Assembly (NCBI GenBank): GCA_030613505.1 | Contig: JAUWLW010000003.1 | Coordinates: 42,066 to 106,065 of the forward strand | Source: Candidatus Zixiibacteriota bacterium | GTDB taxonomy: Bacteria; RBG-13-66-14; B26-G2; WVWN01 | Direction of reading: 5' to 3' | Length of the DNA stretch: 64,000 nucleotides | Part shown: positions 56,029-64,000 of the stretch, piece after piece | How the letters are laid out: every line of letters begins with the position of its first letter | Numbering within the stretch: the stretch's first letter is position 1 | Notes under the pieces: model-generated | What the model was told of the DNA's origin: nothing | The model's database searches: none | The model's input: only the letters and a program-made list of their open reading frames with translations | Made by a program: the position numbers and the translations under genes

Positions 56029-56316
56029 ATGGAAAAAAAGAAAGGCTGGAAAGATGTCCCGCTGGGCGGGTTGATAATGGAGGCCGGCAACGCCGACGAG
56101 TACGAAACCGGTTCGTGGCGAACGTTTAAACCGGTCTTGGATCAAGAAGCGTGCAACAATTGCCTTATTTGTTGGATTTTCTGCCCGGACACGTCGGTCC
56201 TTATCGAGGACGAAAAAATAGTCGGCTTCGATTACGTTCACTGTAAAGGGTGCGGCATTTGCGCCGCCGAGTGTCCGAAAAAAGCCATCGAGATGGTATT
56301 AGACGAAGAGAAATAG
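56029..56316 (+). CDS. porD: 2-oxoacid:ferredoxin oxidoreductase, delta (2[4Fe-4S]) subunit
   Basis: 95 residues. Two ferredoxin motifs, CNNCLICWIFCPDTSV and CKGCGICAAECPKKAI, bind two [4Fe-4S] clusters. The N-terminal part (GSWRTFKPVLDQEA) is the usual docking strand. GGAGG lies 10 bases before ATG 56029. It carries electrons from the TPP/cluster site of PorB to external ferredoxin. Confidence 0.94.
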   Translation: MEKKKGWKDVPLGGLIMEAGNADEYETGSWRTFKPVLDQEACNNCLICWIFCPDTSVLIEDEKIVGFDYVHCKGCGICAAECPKKAIEMVLDEEK

Positions 56317-56325
56317 GAGACCGCC

Positions 56326-57522
56326 ATGGCTAAAACATCCGTCCCACAAATAAAAATGCCGCTCACCGGCAACGACGCCGGCGCGTACGCCATGAAACAG
56401 GTCAACCCGGACGTCGTGGCCGCGTACCCCATCACGCCCCAAACCGAGCTGATGCAAGAGTTCGCCCAGTACGTACACGACGGCGACGTGGATACGGCGT
56501 TCATAACGGTCGAGAGCGAACACTCCGCCATGAGCGCTTGTATCGGCGCCGCGGCCGCAGGTGCCCGTACGATGACGGCCACTTCCGCCAACGGCTTCGC
56601 GTTGATGTGGGAAGTGCTCTACATCGCCGCTTCCCTCCGCCTGCCCATTACCATGGCCGTAGTCAACCGCGCCCTCTCCGGTCCCATAAACATCCACTGC
56701 GACCACTCCGACTCCATGGGCGCCCGGGACGCGGGGTGGATCCAGATGTACGCCGAAAACCCGCAAGAGGCATACGACCTTTGGCTTATCGGCATAAAAG
56801 CCGCGGAGAACCACGACGTCCTCTTGCCGGCAATGATTATGTACGACGGCTTTATCATCAGCCATACCATGGAAGTCGTAGAGACCCTCCCCGACGACGC
56901 CGTCAAGGACTACGTCGGGCCGTATAAACCGGCGTACGCCATGCTTCTGGACGAAAAACCCTTCACCGTGGGGCCGCTGGATTTCCACGATTATTACTTC
57001 GAGCACAAGCGCCAGGAAATCGAGGGTATGGAACGCGCGCCCGCAGCGCTCGCCGCCGCCGCGGCCGAGTACGAAAAGCTCTCCGGCCGTCACTACGGCC
57101 CGGTCGAAACTTACCGCGCCGACGACGCGGACGTCATAATGGTGGCGCTCGGGTCCACCGCCGGGACGGCGCGCTACGTCGTGGACGTCCTGCGGGACCA
57201 GGGTAAATCCGTCGGCCTTATGAAGCTGAGGACTTTCCGCCCCTTCCCCCACGGCGAGGTCACCGACGCCCTCGGCAAGACGAAGTGCGTCGTGGTGTGC
57301 GACCGCGTCGCGTCGTTCGGCGCGTTCGGCTCGCCCACTTTCATGGAGTTGCGGAGCGCGCTCTACGAGGTCGCCGAGAGGCCGCTGGTCATAAATTACA
57401 TATACGGCCTCGGCGGCCGCGACACCGGCCCCGACCTCCTCGAGCAGGCATTCGAAGAGGGCCTACGCGTAGCGCGGACCGGCGAAATCGAACAGCATGT
57501 TAGCTACCTCGGCGTACGTTAA
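56326..57522 (+). CDS. porA: 2-oxoacid:ferredoxin oxidoreductase, alpha subunit
   Basis: 398 residues. MKQVNPDVVAAYPITPQTEL contains the conserved Thr that contacts substrate; FITVESEHSAMSACIGAAAA, RTMTATSANGFALMWEVLYI and HCDHSDSMGARDAGWIQMYA follow. C-terminal VALGSTAGTARYVVDVLRDQ begins the domain II. Length and gene order (G-D-A-B) match archaeal-type four-subunit POR. GGAG precedes ATG 56326, 9 bases after porD. Confidence 0.95.
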   Translation: MAKTSVPQIKMPLTGNDAGAYAMKQVNPDVVAAYPITPQTELMQEFAQYVHDGDVDTAFITVESEHSAMSACIGAAAAGARTMTATSANGFALMWEVLYIAASLRLPITMAVVNRALSGPINIHCDHSDSMGARDAGWIQMYAENPQEAYDLWLIGIKAAENHDVLLPAMIMYDGFIISHTMEVVETLPDDAVKDYVGPYKPAYAMLLDEKPFTVGPLDFHDYYFEHKRQEIEGMERAPAALAAAAAEYEKLSGRHYGPVETYRADDADVIMVALGSTAGTARYVVDVLRDQGKSVGLMKLRTFRPFPHGEVTDALGKTKCVVVCDRVASFGAFGSPTFMELRSALYEVAERPLVINYIYGLGGRDTGPDLLEQAFEEGLRVARTGEIEQHVSYLGVR

Positions 57523-57556
57523 GGGACTTTAACCGGGACCTTTAAGGAGTAGATAG

Positions 57557-58519
57557 ATGACGACGCTTAAAGAATTATCTCGCCGCGAAGAACGCTTTAC
57601 CGGCGGCCACCGTCTGTGCTCGGGTTGCGGCGCCGCCATCGTCGCCCGACAAGTATTGCTCGCCGCCGACGGGCCGGTGGTTATAGGCAACGCTACCGGC
57701 TGCCTGGAAGTAGGGACGACCATTTACCCCTACACCTCGTGGAAAGTCCCCTGGATCCACAACGCGTTTGAAAACGTCGCCGCCACGATCTCCGGCGTCG
57801 AGACAGCCTACCGCGTCTTCAAAGAGCAAGGTAAGCTGGATAAGGATTTCCACTTCATCGCTTTCGGCGGCGACGGCGGCACGTACGACATCGGCCTACA
57901 GGCATTATCGGGCGTGCTCGAGCGCGGCCACAAGATGCTCTACGTCTGCTACGACAACCAGGCCTATATGAACACGGGCATCCAACGTTCGGGCGCTACG
58001 CCCAAGGGCGCCTCCACTACCACCGCCCCGCACGGCAAACTGATTCCGGGCAAAATTCGCCGTCGCAAAGACCTCACCGCCATCGTCGCCGCGCACCACA
58101 TTCCGTACGCGGCGCAGGCCGCGCCCCACGCCTTTATGGACCTTGTGCGCAAGGTCGAGAAAGCCCTCGCGGCGGACGGCCCCTCCTTCATCAACATCCT
58201 CGCGCCCTGCCACCGCGGTTGGCGCCACGGCCCCGAGGAAACGCTCGAGGTGAGCCGCATCGCCACCAATACCTGTTTCTGGCCCCTTTATGAGATCGTC
58301 GACGACAGGTGGAAGCTCACCTATAAACCCCGGAACAAATTGCCCGCCGAGGAGTGGATGAAGTTCCAAGGCCGCTTCGCACACCTCTTCGACGGCGACG
58401 GCCACCCCGAGCTCGTCGCCGAGATCCAAGCCGACGTCGACCGCGAATGGGAGGACCTGCTGATACGCTGCGGCGAGCTGCCGCCGCGCGAGTGCGGAGA
58501 CGAAGAGGAGAAGAAATAA
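57557..58519 (+). CDS. porB: 2-oxoacid:ferredoxin oxidoreductase, beta subunit (TPP)
   Basis: 320 residues. GGHRLCSGCGAAIVARQVLL supplies cluster cysteines, GNATGCLEVGTTIYPYTSWK the conserved third. AFGGDGGTYDIGLQALSGVL (GDGGTxDI) and YDNQAYMNTGIQRSGATPKG form the TPP-Mg site. INILAPCHRGWRHGPEETLE carries the fourth Cys. AAGGAG precedes ATG 57557. With PorA it forms the catalytic core. Confidence 0.95.
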   Translation: MTTLKELSRREERFTGGHRLCSGCGAAIVARQVLLAADGPVVIGNATGCLEVGTTIYPYTSWKVPWIHNAFENVAATISGVETAYRVFKEQGKLDKDFHFIAFGGDGGTYDIGLQALSGVLERGHKMLYVCYDNQAYMNTGIQRSGATPKGASTTTAPHGKLIPGKIRRRKDLTAIVAAHHIPYAAQAAPHAFMDLVRKVEKALAADGPSFINILAPCHRGWRHGPEETLEVSRIATNTCFWPLYEIVDDRWKLTYKPRNKLPAEEWMKFQGRFAHLFDGDGHPELVAEIQADVDREWEDLLIRCGELPPRECGDEEEKK

Positions 58520-58540
58520 ATAATCCACTCAAAACATATA

Positions 58541-58567
58541 AAAGCCGCCTTGGGAGGCGGCTTTACT
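58541..58567. terminator. Terminator of the por operon
   Basis: GCCGCCT, TGGG loop, AGGCGGC (58544-58561) flanked by AAA and TTTA. Confidence 0.72.
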
Positions 58568-58632
58568 ACTTCCGTCGATATGCGAAAGGAAAATGCGAAA
58601 TCCGCTTACTAGGCACGGCGCGCCGGTTTACC

Positions 58633-58661
58633 TTGCCGGGTGAAACTATTTTTGTTAAAAT
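58633..58661 (+). promoter_or_regulatory. Promoter of the efflux-type operon
   Basis: TTGCCG (58633-58638), 17 bases, TAAAAT (58656-58661), 34 bases before ATG 58696. Confidence 0.6.
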
Positions 58662-58695
58662 ACCGTAATTTATTTACAAGCACGTTATACGAAAA

Positions 58696-59991
58696 ATGAA
58701 GTCTCTTAAGACAATTGGCGCGATTCTAGCGATAGGGTCGAACGCGGTTGCGGCTGAACTGACGCTCGAAGAAGCCATCGACTTCGCGCTCGCACGCAGC
58801 CCGGCGGCCGTGGCCGCGGAGGCCACGTACCTGTACGGCCGAGCCGACCTCTACCAGGGATGGGGCGGCGTCCTCCCCACGGCCAACCTTTCCTACTCCG
58901 CCTCGCGTTACTACGACCGCGAGGTACTCCGCTACGGTGGCTACGAATTACCGGGGTATTCGCCGATACATTACTACTACGCGCAAGGGCGCCTGGACCA
59001 GCCGTTGTTCGCCGGCGGGAGGTTGATATGGGGCGTCATGTCGGGGCGGGCGTCGGCTCGGGCCGGCGCCGCAAGCCGCGACGAGCAGCGCCAATTGTTG
59101 GTCGTCGACGTCGCGCGCGTTTACTTGGGCGTATTAAAAGCTCAGGGTTTGAAAAACGTCGCCGCCACCTCGCTGGAGGCGAGCCGTAATAACGAGGAAC
59201 TCGCGCTGGCCCAATACGAGACCGAGGCTATCTCGCGGGCGGAATACCTCAAAGCCGTTGTCCAGCTGGGCTCCGACGAAATAGCGTCGATCGCCGCGGA
59301 GGCGGCCGTGGAAACGGCGCGCTTGGCGTTCTTCAACGCCGCCGGTATGGAACCGGACGAAAACCTCGCCTTCGCCGAAGTCGAGGGGGTCGAACCGCGG
59401 GAATTACTTTCCCCGGCCGACTTAACCGAGCAAGCGATGGCCCGTCGCCCCGACGTAACCAGAACGAGCGCCGATAAGCGCGTCGCCGACCTCGCCGTAC
59501 GTTCCGCCCGAGCCGGGTGGTTCCCATCGCTGGCCGCGTCCGTTACATACGATTGGAACGACGTCAACTCCCCCTCCCGCGAAACATGGAACGACTTCGA
59601 CGAATGGGCCGTGGGCGCGACCGCCTCATGGGACCTCTTCGACAGCTTCCAAACCAAAGCCAACCTCGACCGGGCCCGGGCCGCGGCGGCAAACACGCGC
59701 GTGGCGTACGACCGGCTGCGCGACGCGGTGGCGCTGGACGTTACGAAAGCTTATTACGAATACAAGAAGCAAGCCGAGACGGTCACTGTAGCGGATAAGA
59801 CCGCGGCCGCCGCCGAAGAGGAATTCACCATCGTCCAAGAACTTTACGCGCTCGGCGGCGCCTCGACGCTCGAGCTAACCGACGCCCAAGCCCGCTTCGT
59901 CGAAGCCCAAAACTCTTTCGTCGAAGCGAAATACGACTTCCTCATCGCCGACTTCGACTTGAAGCGCGCGCTAGGCGGGCTGGAATATTAA
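58696..59991 (+). CDS. TolC-family outer-membrane efflux protein
   Basis: 431 residues. Signal ends SNAVAAELTLEEAIDFALAR. Two TolC repeats follow, each with long helices: VFLGVLKAQGLKNV-like VARVYLGVLKAQGLKNVAAT, NEELALAQYETEAISRAEYL and, in the second, DVTKAYYEYKKQAETVTVAD, FTIVQELYALGGASTLELTD. An AxxRPD-like linker (QAMARRPDVTRTSADKRVAD) joins them. Forms a trimeric outer-membrane channel with the adaptor encoded next. Substrate unknown. Confidence 0.9.
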   Translation: MKSLKTIGAILAIGSNAVAAELTLEEAIDFALARSPAAVAAEATYLYGRADLYQGWGGVLPTANLSYSASRYYDREVLRYGGYELPGYSPIHYYYAQGRLDQPLFAGGRLIWGVMSGRASARAGAASRDEQRQLLVVDVARVYLGVLKAQGLKNVAATSLEASRNNEELALAQYETEAISRAEYLKAVVQLGSDEIASIAAEAAVETARLAFFNAAGMEPDENLAFAEVEGVEPRELLSPADLTEQAMARRPDVTRTSADKRVADLAVRSARAGWFPSLAASVTYDWNDVNSPSRETWNDFDEWAVGATASWDLFDSFQTKANLDRARAAAANTRVAYDRLRDAVALDVTKAYYEYKKQAETVTVADKTAAAAEEEFTIVQELYALGGASTLELTDAQARFVEAQNSFVEAKYDFLIADFDLKRALGGLEY

Positions 59992-60138
59992 CACCCAGTT
60001 CGGACCTAACGTAGTTACGTAAGGCCATCCCTCGAGCCGGGGCCCCGATCCTTTTAACGCGATTCCTTGGGCCCGGCCGCGGGTCTTAACCCGGGGCGTC
60101 GAGCGCCTTTTAAATTTGCGCCCGAAGAGGAATTAGAG

Positions 60139-61470
60139 ATGAGACGCCAAATCCGTATGACCAAAGTGCGGTGGGCTTTAGTCGTTATAATATGGCTCAT
60201 ATTGATCTCGTGCCCGCTGCTGGTAACCAACTCCAAGCGGCAGCAAATCCCCCCCGTACGGGTAGACACCGTCACGAGCGCGGATATCACGTCTTACGTA
60301 TCCGGCCCGGCTACGGTCGACCCCCGCGTGAGCGTCGACATCTCGGCCAACATCATGGGCAAGGTGACGAAGATTTTCGTCGAAGAAGGAGACCGAGTAG
60401 CCAAAGGCGATATCCTGCTGGAGCTCGAGCAAACCCAATATCGCGCCAGCCGCGACGAGGCGGGCGCGGCCTACCGAAGCGCGCTCCGCAGCTTGGAATT
60501 GACCGAAATGAAATGGAAAACAGCCGAAGAGGTTTTCGCCCGCAAGCAGGAATTATACGACAAGCATCTCATATCGCGCGAACAGTACGACCTGGCCAAA
60601 ACGCAATTCGAAGCTGAGCGGACCGAATACGAGCTGGCTGGCGACAACGTCGTCCGGGCGCGGGCCCTGCTGGTGCAGGCCAAGGATTCGCTCGATAAAA
60701 CGGTATACACTTCTCCCCTCGACGGCGTCGTAACCGCGCTCAACGTCGAGGAGGGCGAATTCACCGTCGTGGGTACGCTCAATACACCCGGCACGGTGAT
60801 GGTGACGGTTGCCGACCTGGCCGCCATGCAAGTCGTCGCCGACGTCGACGAAACCGACGTCGTCAACGTCGAGTTGGGGCAGCCGTCCTCGGTAACGATA
60901 GACGCCTTTCCGGATAAAATATACCGAGGGGAAGTTATCGAGATCGCCTCCAGCGCCAAGGAATCGCCATTCGCCACTACCGACGAAAAGACCTCCGCCG
61001 ATTTCGAAGTCAAGGTTCTCCTCGGCGGCGACACGTCGGCGCTCCGCCCGGGGATGACCGCTACCGCTGACGTCGTTACGGCCGAGGCCAAAGGCGTAAC
61101 CGCTATTCCCATCCAGGCGCTCGTAACGCGTACTCGCGAGACGGTGGTGGCGTGGGAGGAAGCCCGCGCCGGCAAAAGCCGCGGCCCCGAGAAGGCCGAG
61201 GAGAAAACCGAAAAACCCCAATCGGACTTGTTCCGCACCGACTACGTGAAAGGCGTATTCGTCCTGGACGACGAGAAGCCGTTCGTAAAGCGGGCCCGCT
61301 TCGTCCGAGTAGAAGCGGGCATCATGGGCGACCGGTACGTAGAAATTAAAAAGGGCCTGAAGGGCGGCGAAACCATTATCGCCGGACCGTACAAAACGCT
61401 GCGTCACTTGAACGACGGCGACTTGGTCCGACTGGAGAAAAAGAAACCGACGGAAGAAGAGTCAGCTTGA
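60139..61470 (+). CDS. HlyD/MacA-family periplasmic adaptor
   Basis: 443 residues from ATG 60139 (GAGGA upstream). N-terminal helix [18 protein letters not shown] anchors it. A lipoyl half ([20 protein letters not shown]) follows, then a coiled coil of about 90 residues ([20 protein letters not shown]). The second lipoyl half ([20 protein letters not shown]) and a beta-barrel ([20 protein letters not shown]) come next. A charged insert near 360-380 ([20 protein letters not shown]) is atypical. MacA-like. It overlaps the ATPase gene by 4 bases. Confidence 0.9.
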   Translation: MRRQIRMTKVRWALVVIIWLILISCPLLVTNSKRQQIPPVRVDTVTSADITSYVSGPATVDPRVSVDISANIMGKVTKIFVEEGDRVAKGDILLELEQTQYRASRDEAGAAYRSALRSLELTEMKWKTAEEVFARKQELYDKHLISREQYDLAKTQFEAERTEYELAGDNVVRARALLVQAKDSLDKTVYTSPLDGVVTALNVEEGEFTVVGTLNTPGTVMVTVADLAAMQVVADVDETDVVNVELGQPSSVTIDAFPDKIYRGEVIEIASSAKESPFATTDEKTSADFEVKVLLGGDTSALRPGMTATADVVTAEAKGVTAIPIQALVTRTRETVVAWEEARAGKSRGPEKAEEKTEKPQSDLFRTDYVKGVFVLDDEKPFVKRARFVRVEAGIMGDRYVEIKKGLKGGETIIAGPYKTLRHLNDGDLVRLEKKKPTEEESA

Positions 61471-62195
61471 CGACCGAACCTTTCATAAAGCTCCGCGACA
61501 TATTTAAAATCTACCAAATGGGCGGCGAAGACGTCGTCGCGCTCAAGGACATCAACCTCGACCTCCGGCGAGGCGAATACGCCGCTATTATGGGCCCTTC
61601 GGGCTCCGGCAAATCGACCTTGATGAACATCATCGGCTGCCTCGACGTCCCGACCAGCGGCTCCTACCACTTGAACGGCCAAGAGGTCGCCGCGGCCACC
61701 GAAGACGAACTGGCCGCTATACGCAATCGCGAGATAGGCTTCGTCTTCCAGACTTTCAACCTCCTCCCCCGCGCTACGGCTGCCAAAAACGTCGAACTTC
61801 CCCTCATATACGCCGGCCTCCCTCCCGAGGAACGCCGCCAACGCGCCGCGGAGGTCCTGGAGGCGGTGGGGCTCGCCAAACGCGGCCACCATAAACCTAA
61901 CGAAATGTCGGGGGGAGAACGGCAGCGCGTCGCCATCGCCCGGGCACTCGTCAACCGCCCCTCGGTCGTGCTGGCGGACGAGCCGACGGGAAACCTCGAT
62001 ACCAAAATCGGCGACGAAATATTAGCGGTATTTCAACATATAAACGACGAAGGCAAAACCGTCATCGTCGTAACGCACGACCCCGACGTCGCAGCCAAGG
62101 CGCGGCGCACCATCGTACTGCGCGACGGCCAGATGGTCGACCGGGCGGGGAAAAAAATAAAAAACCGCCGCGGCGTAGCGGCGGTTAAGCGATAA
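61467..62195 (+). CDS. MacB-type ABC transporter ATP-binding protein without adjacent permease
   Basis: 242 residues. Walker [22 protein letters not shown]-loop [20 protein letters not shown], signature [20 protein letters not shown], Walker [14 protein letters not shown], His [20 protein letters not shown]. The MacB/LolD branch normally pairs with an FtsX-fold permease, but the next gene is convergent and unrelated. The C-terminal [14 protein letters not shown] is encoded by the terminator of that gene. TTG 61467 overlaps the adaptor stop. It may pair with a distant permease. Confidence 0.9.
   Translation: MTTEPFIKLRDIFKIYQMGGEDVVALKDINLDLRRGEYAAIMGPSGSGKSTLMNIIGCLDVPTSGSYHLNGQEVAAATEDELAAIRNREIGFVFQTFNLLPRATAAKNVELPLIYAGLPPEERRQRAAEVLEAVGLAKRGHHKPNEMSGGERQRVAIARALVNRPSVVLADEPTGNLDTKIGDEILAVFQHINDEGKTVIVVTHDPDVAAKARRTIVLRDGQMVDRAGKKIKNRRGVAAVKR
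62150..62186 (-). terminator. Radical SAM gene terminator embedded in the ABC ATPase coding end
   Basis: AACCGCCGC (62163-62171) and GCGGCGGTT (62178-62186) form a 9-bp perfect stem with a 6-base loop. On the minus strand it runs into TTTTTTATTTTTTT. It encodes the last Lys/Arg-rich residues of the ATPase on the plus strand. Confidence 0.82.
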
Positions 62196-62205
62196 CCAAC
62201 CGGGC

Positions 62206-62970
62206 TTAATATATGTCGGCCGGGACGCCGGCCTCTTCGCACACGCGGCGGGCGATAGCCGCAAGCCGCTCGCGAGGAACCATCTGGACGCCGGACCGCG
62301 CTACGGGCCGGTCCGTCGTGTAGATCTGAACGGCCGACGGTTTCACCGCGGCTACCGCGCCCACGTAATCGGCCACCGCGGCGTCGTCGGCGTTTCCCGC
62401 GTTCCCCGCGACAAAACACGATTGGACCGTAAAATCATCCAACGCGGCGAGCCCTTCCAAAATATCGTCGAACGACACGCCGGGCGCGAGTACGTTAATC
62501 GCGGCGAAGAGCTGCGGCGAGCCGGCGTCCAATTTCATAATGGCCGCGTCCAACGAGGCGAGCGCGGCCCGTATTTCCGGGCGATCGACGGTACTCGAGT
62601 TCGAGAGGACGGCCAACTTCGCCGCGGGGCAAATTTCGTCTCGGACGCCCCGCACGGCCTCGACCATCGCCGGGAATTCAGGGTGCAACGTAGGCTCGCC
62701 GTTCCCGGAGAACGTAATATAATCGGGCGGCGGAACCGACCCGAGCGCGTCGCGGAGCGCCTGGGCAACGTCCGCCGTGGACGGCAGCATATGGTCAAAT
62801 CCCCTACTCGAGGCGACGTGGTACGTCGTCGGGCCGTATTGGCAATATATGCAATCAAACGAGCAGATATTCGCGACCGTCGATGAGACGTTTATGCCCA
62901 ACGAAGGGCCTAACCGTCGTGACGCGATGGGGCCGTAGATGATCGTTTTTTGTAGCTCGAGGAAAGACAT
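62206..62970 (-). CDS. Radical SAM protein (COG0731-like)
   Basis: 254 residues. IIYGPIASRRLGPSLGINVS then ICSFDCIYCQYGPTTY supplies the CxxxCxxC cluster that binds SAM. DYITFSGNGEPTLHPEFPAM is the GGEP-like SAM motif (GNGEP), and LAVLSNSSTVDRP, IMKLDAGSPQLF follow. Ends with VQIYTTDRPVARSGVQMVPR. The family is related to wyosine-type and activase radical SAM enzymes, but the substrate is not known. Its promoter puts +1 at or next to the ATG. Confidence 0.9.
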   Translation of the reverse strand: MSFLELQKTIIYGPIASRRLGPSLGINVSSTVANICSFDCIYCQYGPTTYHVASSRGFDHMLPSTADVAQALRDALGSVPPPDYITFSGNGEPTLHPEFPAMVEAVRGVRDEICPAAKLAVLSNSSTVDRPEIRAALASLDAAIMKLDAGSPQLFAAINVLAPGVSFDDILEGLAALDDFTVQSCFVAGNAGNADDAAVADYVGAVAAVKPSAVQIYTTDRPVARSGVQMVPRERLAAIARRVCEEAGVPADIY

Positions 62971-62976
62971 CGCGCA

Positions 62977-63005
62977 ATCATAAAATAAATACTACCTTTA
63001 GACAA
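62977..63005 (-). promoter_or_regulatory. Promoter giving a probable leaderless mRNA (radical SAM gene)
   Basis: Minus strand TTGTCT (63005-63000), 17 bases, TATGAT (62982-62977), then 6 bases to ATG 62970, the same spacing as at 9291. Confidence 0.62.
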
Positions 63006-63033
63006 CTATAAATAATCAGAGGTGTCGAAAGCG

Positions 63034-63231
63034 ATGGCGGAGTGCAAGCTCGACGATAACTTGAGTTCGTGCAATTGCACGTACGAGCCGTGTAGCAGGA
63101 AAGGCCGTTGCTGCGAATGCATTTCGTACCACCTCTCGTTGGGGGAACTGCCGGCGTGCTACTTCGACGCCGCCGACGAGAAAACGTACGATCGTTCCGT
63201 CGCCTTCTTCGTCCGGTGTCAAACCCGCTAG
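63034..63231 (+). CDS. DUF6485 family cysteine-rich protein
   Basis: 65 residues: [20 protein letters not shown], then [20 protein letters not shown] and [20 protein letters not shown]. Eight Cys in a C-x-C-x(5)-C-x(5)-CC-x-C pattern with an A-C-Y-F ending match DUF6485, a small zinc- or cluster-binding protein of unknown role. ATG 63034 is chosen because GAGGTG lies 9 bases upstream; the GTG at 63022 is inside that ribosome-binding sequence. Confidence 0.85.
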   Translation: MAECKLDDNLSSCNCTYEPCSRKGRCCECISYHLSLGELPACYFDAADEKTYDRSVAFFVRCQTR

Positions 63232-63242
63232 CGAAATAGGCG

Positions 63243-63271
63243 TTGACGCCCCGCCCGGCATAGTTTATATT
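63243..63271 (+). promoter_or_regulatory. Promoter for the terminal GT2 gene
   Basis: TTGACG (63243-63248), 17 bases, TATATT (63266-63271). A TAGGAGG at 63278-63284 is too far from ATG 63321 to serve it. Confidence 0.62.
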
Positions 63272-63320
63272 CAATCGTAGGAGGTTGCGCGCTTTTCGCG
63301 CCCGCCGACGGCACAACGTT

Positions 63321-64000
63321 ATGAAGCTATCCATCATTATCCCGGTTTTCGACGAAGAAGCCACGGTCAAAGAAATAATCGACCGCTGCCGCGCGCTACC
63401 GCTAAACAAAGAGATCGTAGTCGTGGACGACGGCTCGAGCGACGGCACGCGCGACGTCTTGGCGAAAGAGGACGGCGTCGACGGCGTAACGGTGCGCTAC
63501 CACGAGAAGAACCGCGGCAAAGGCGCCGCTATACGAACCGGCGTCGAGGAGTGCACCGGCGACGTAGTCGTTATCCAAGACGCCGACCTCGAGTACCTGC
63601 CGGAAGAATTCCCGGCGCTGATCCAACCCATCGTCGACGGGTACGCCGACGTCGTTTACGGCTCGCGCTTCCTGGGGACCCACCGGGTTTTCAAAGTCGT
63701 CCATTACTTCGGCAACAAGTTCCTGACGCTCGTCACGAACGTTCTCTACGACACCATGCTCACGGACATGGAGACGTGTTATAAAGCATTCCGCGCCGAC
63801 GTCATCAAGAACGTCACTATTAAATCGGATCGCTTCAACTTCGAGCCCGAGATAACGGCGAAAGTTTTCAAACAGAAAAAACTCCGCGTTTACGAGATGC
63901 CTATCTCGTACCACGGCCGCGACTACGACGAGGGTAAAAAGATAACCTGGTTCGACGGCATACCGGCGCTCTGGGCCCTCATCAAATACCGCTTCACCGA
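63321..64000 (+). CDS. GT2 glycosyltransferase, DPM1-like (partial)
   Basis: At least 226 codons; the 3' end lies outside the window. MKLSIIIPVFDEEATVKEII, KEIVVVDDGSSDGTRDVLAK, NRGKGAAIRTGVEECTGDVV and the metal site VIQDADLEYLPEEFPALIQP are a dolichyl-phosphate mannosyltransferase-like GT-A domain. YGSRFLGTHRVFKVVHYFGN, TDMETCYKAFRADVIKN and YHGRDYDEGKKITWFDGIPA follow as in bacterial polyprenyl-phosphate glucose/mannose synthases. C-terminal helices, if any, are not seen. No SD at ATG 63321. Confidence 0.9.
   Translation, partial: MKLSIIIPVFDEEATVKEIIDRCRALPLNKEIVVVDDGSSDGTRDVLAKEDGVDGVTVRYHEKNRGKGAAIRTGVEECTGDVVVIQDADLEYLPEEFPALIQPIVDGYADVVYGSRFLGTHRVFKVVHYFGNKFLTLVTNVLYDTMLTDMETCYKAFRADVIKNVTIKSDRFNFEPEITAKVFKQKKLRVYEMPISYHGRDYDEGKKITWFDGIPALWALIKYRFT

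Overview
The window is about 60% GC bacterial chromosome, densely coding on both strands. An outer membrane is implied by Lnt, a LolCE/LolD pair, a TolC-type protein, several lipoboxes and two TonB-like domains. MglB/MglA-like polarity genes, a DUF4388 protein, tandem NHL propellers with a shared C-terminal tail, PFOR, ClpC and a glycine cleavage cluster point to an uncultured, probably FCB-like or candidate-phylum diderm. That placement is inference; there is no rRNA here to test it.

Layout. 1-8.6 kb (minus): PLP aminotransferase, gcvT, gcvH, gcvPA, a broken permease remnant, gcvPB, a lipoate/octanoyl ligase, a PpiC lipoprotein and a partial acylating aldehyde dehydrogenase. The ligase probably serves the lipoyl lysine of GcvH. 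8.6-13 kb (minus): a metallo-beta-lactamase-fold hydrolase, two methyltransferases and two GT2 glycosyltransferases. 13-16.9 kb: an AroE-like protein lacking its catalytic lysine, convergent aroK, prfB with a +1 frameshift site, and two TonB-domain proteins.

16.9-20.2 kb: lysS, interrupted at its 3' end by 1.8 kb of AT-rich DNA. The DNA forms two units of similar size (884 and 904 bp). Each ends in a copy of the lysS tail, and each carries one unrecognised gene, the first fused in frame to lysS. This is the most unusual region. 20.2-25.5 kb: two DUF6064 membrane proteins, three NHL propeller proteins with a common C-terminal tail, and an AT-rich orphan. 25.6-33.3 kb: LolCE/LolD, clpC, DUF3467, a HIT gene with an apparent frameshift, a membrane glycosyltransferase with TPRs, and tRNA-Glu(CUC).

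33.4-43.4 kb: lnt, a CreD-like protein, a soluble histidine kinase, a tiny Tat-signal protein, a sugar-phosphate transferase behind a consensus sigma-70 promoter, thrS, and a zinc-ribbon/cyclase-like/AAA/TPR regulator. 43.5-54.3 kb: an MglB/MglA/DUF4388 operon, uvrD, gatC, a Kelch lipoprotein, gatA, lipoproteins, an internally deleted transsulfuration enzyme and recR. 54.3-64 kb: a fourth tailed secreted protein, the porGDAB operon, a TolC/HlyD/ABC-ATPase set without its permease, a radical SAM gene, DUF6485 and a partial GT2.

Promoters fit a TTGACA-N17-TATAAT pattern. Three minus-strand genes have a -10 box only 6 bases before the start codon, which suggests leaderless mRNAs. Rho-independent hairpins are frequent, and some lie inside the 3' ends of convergent genes.
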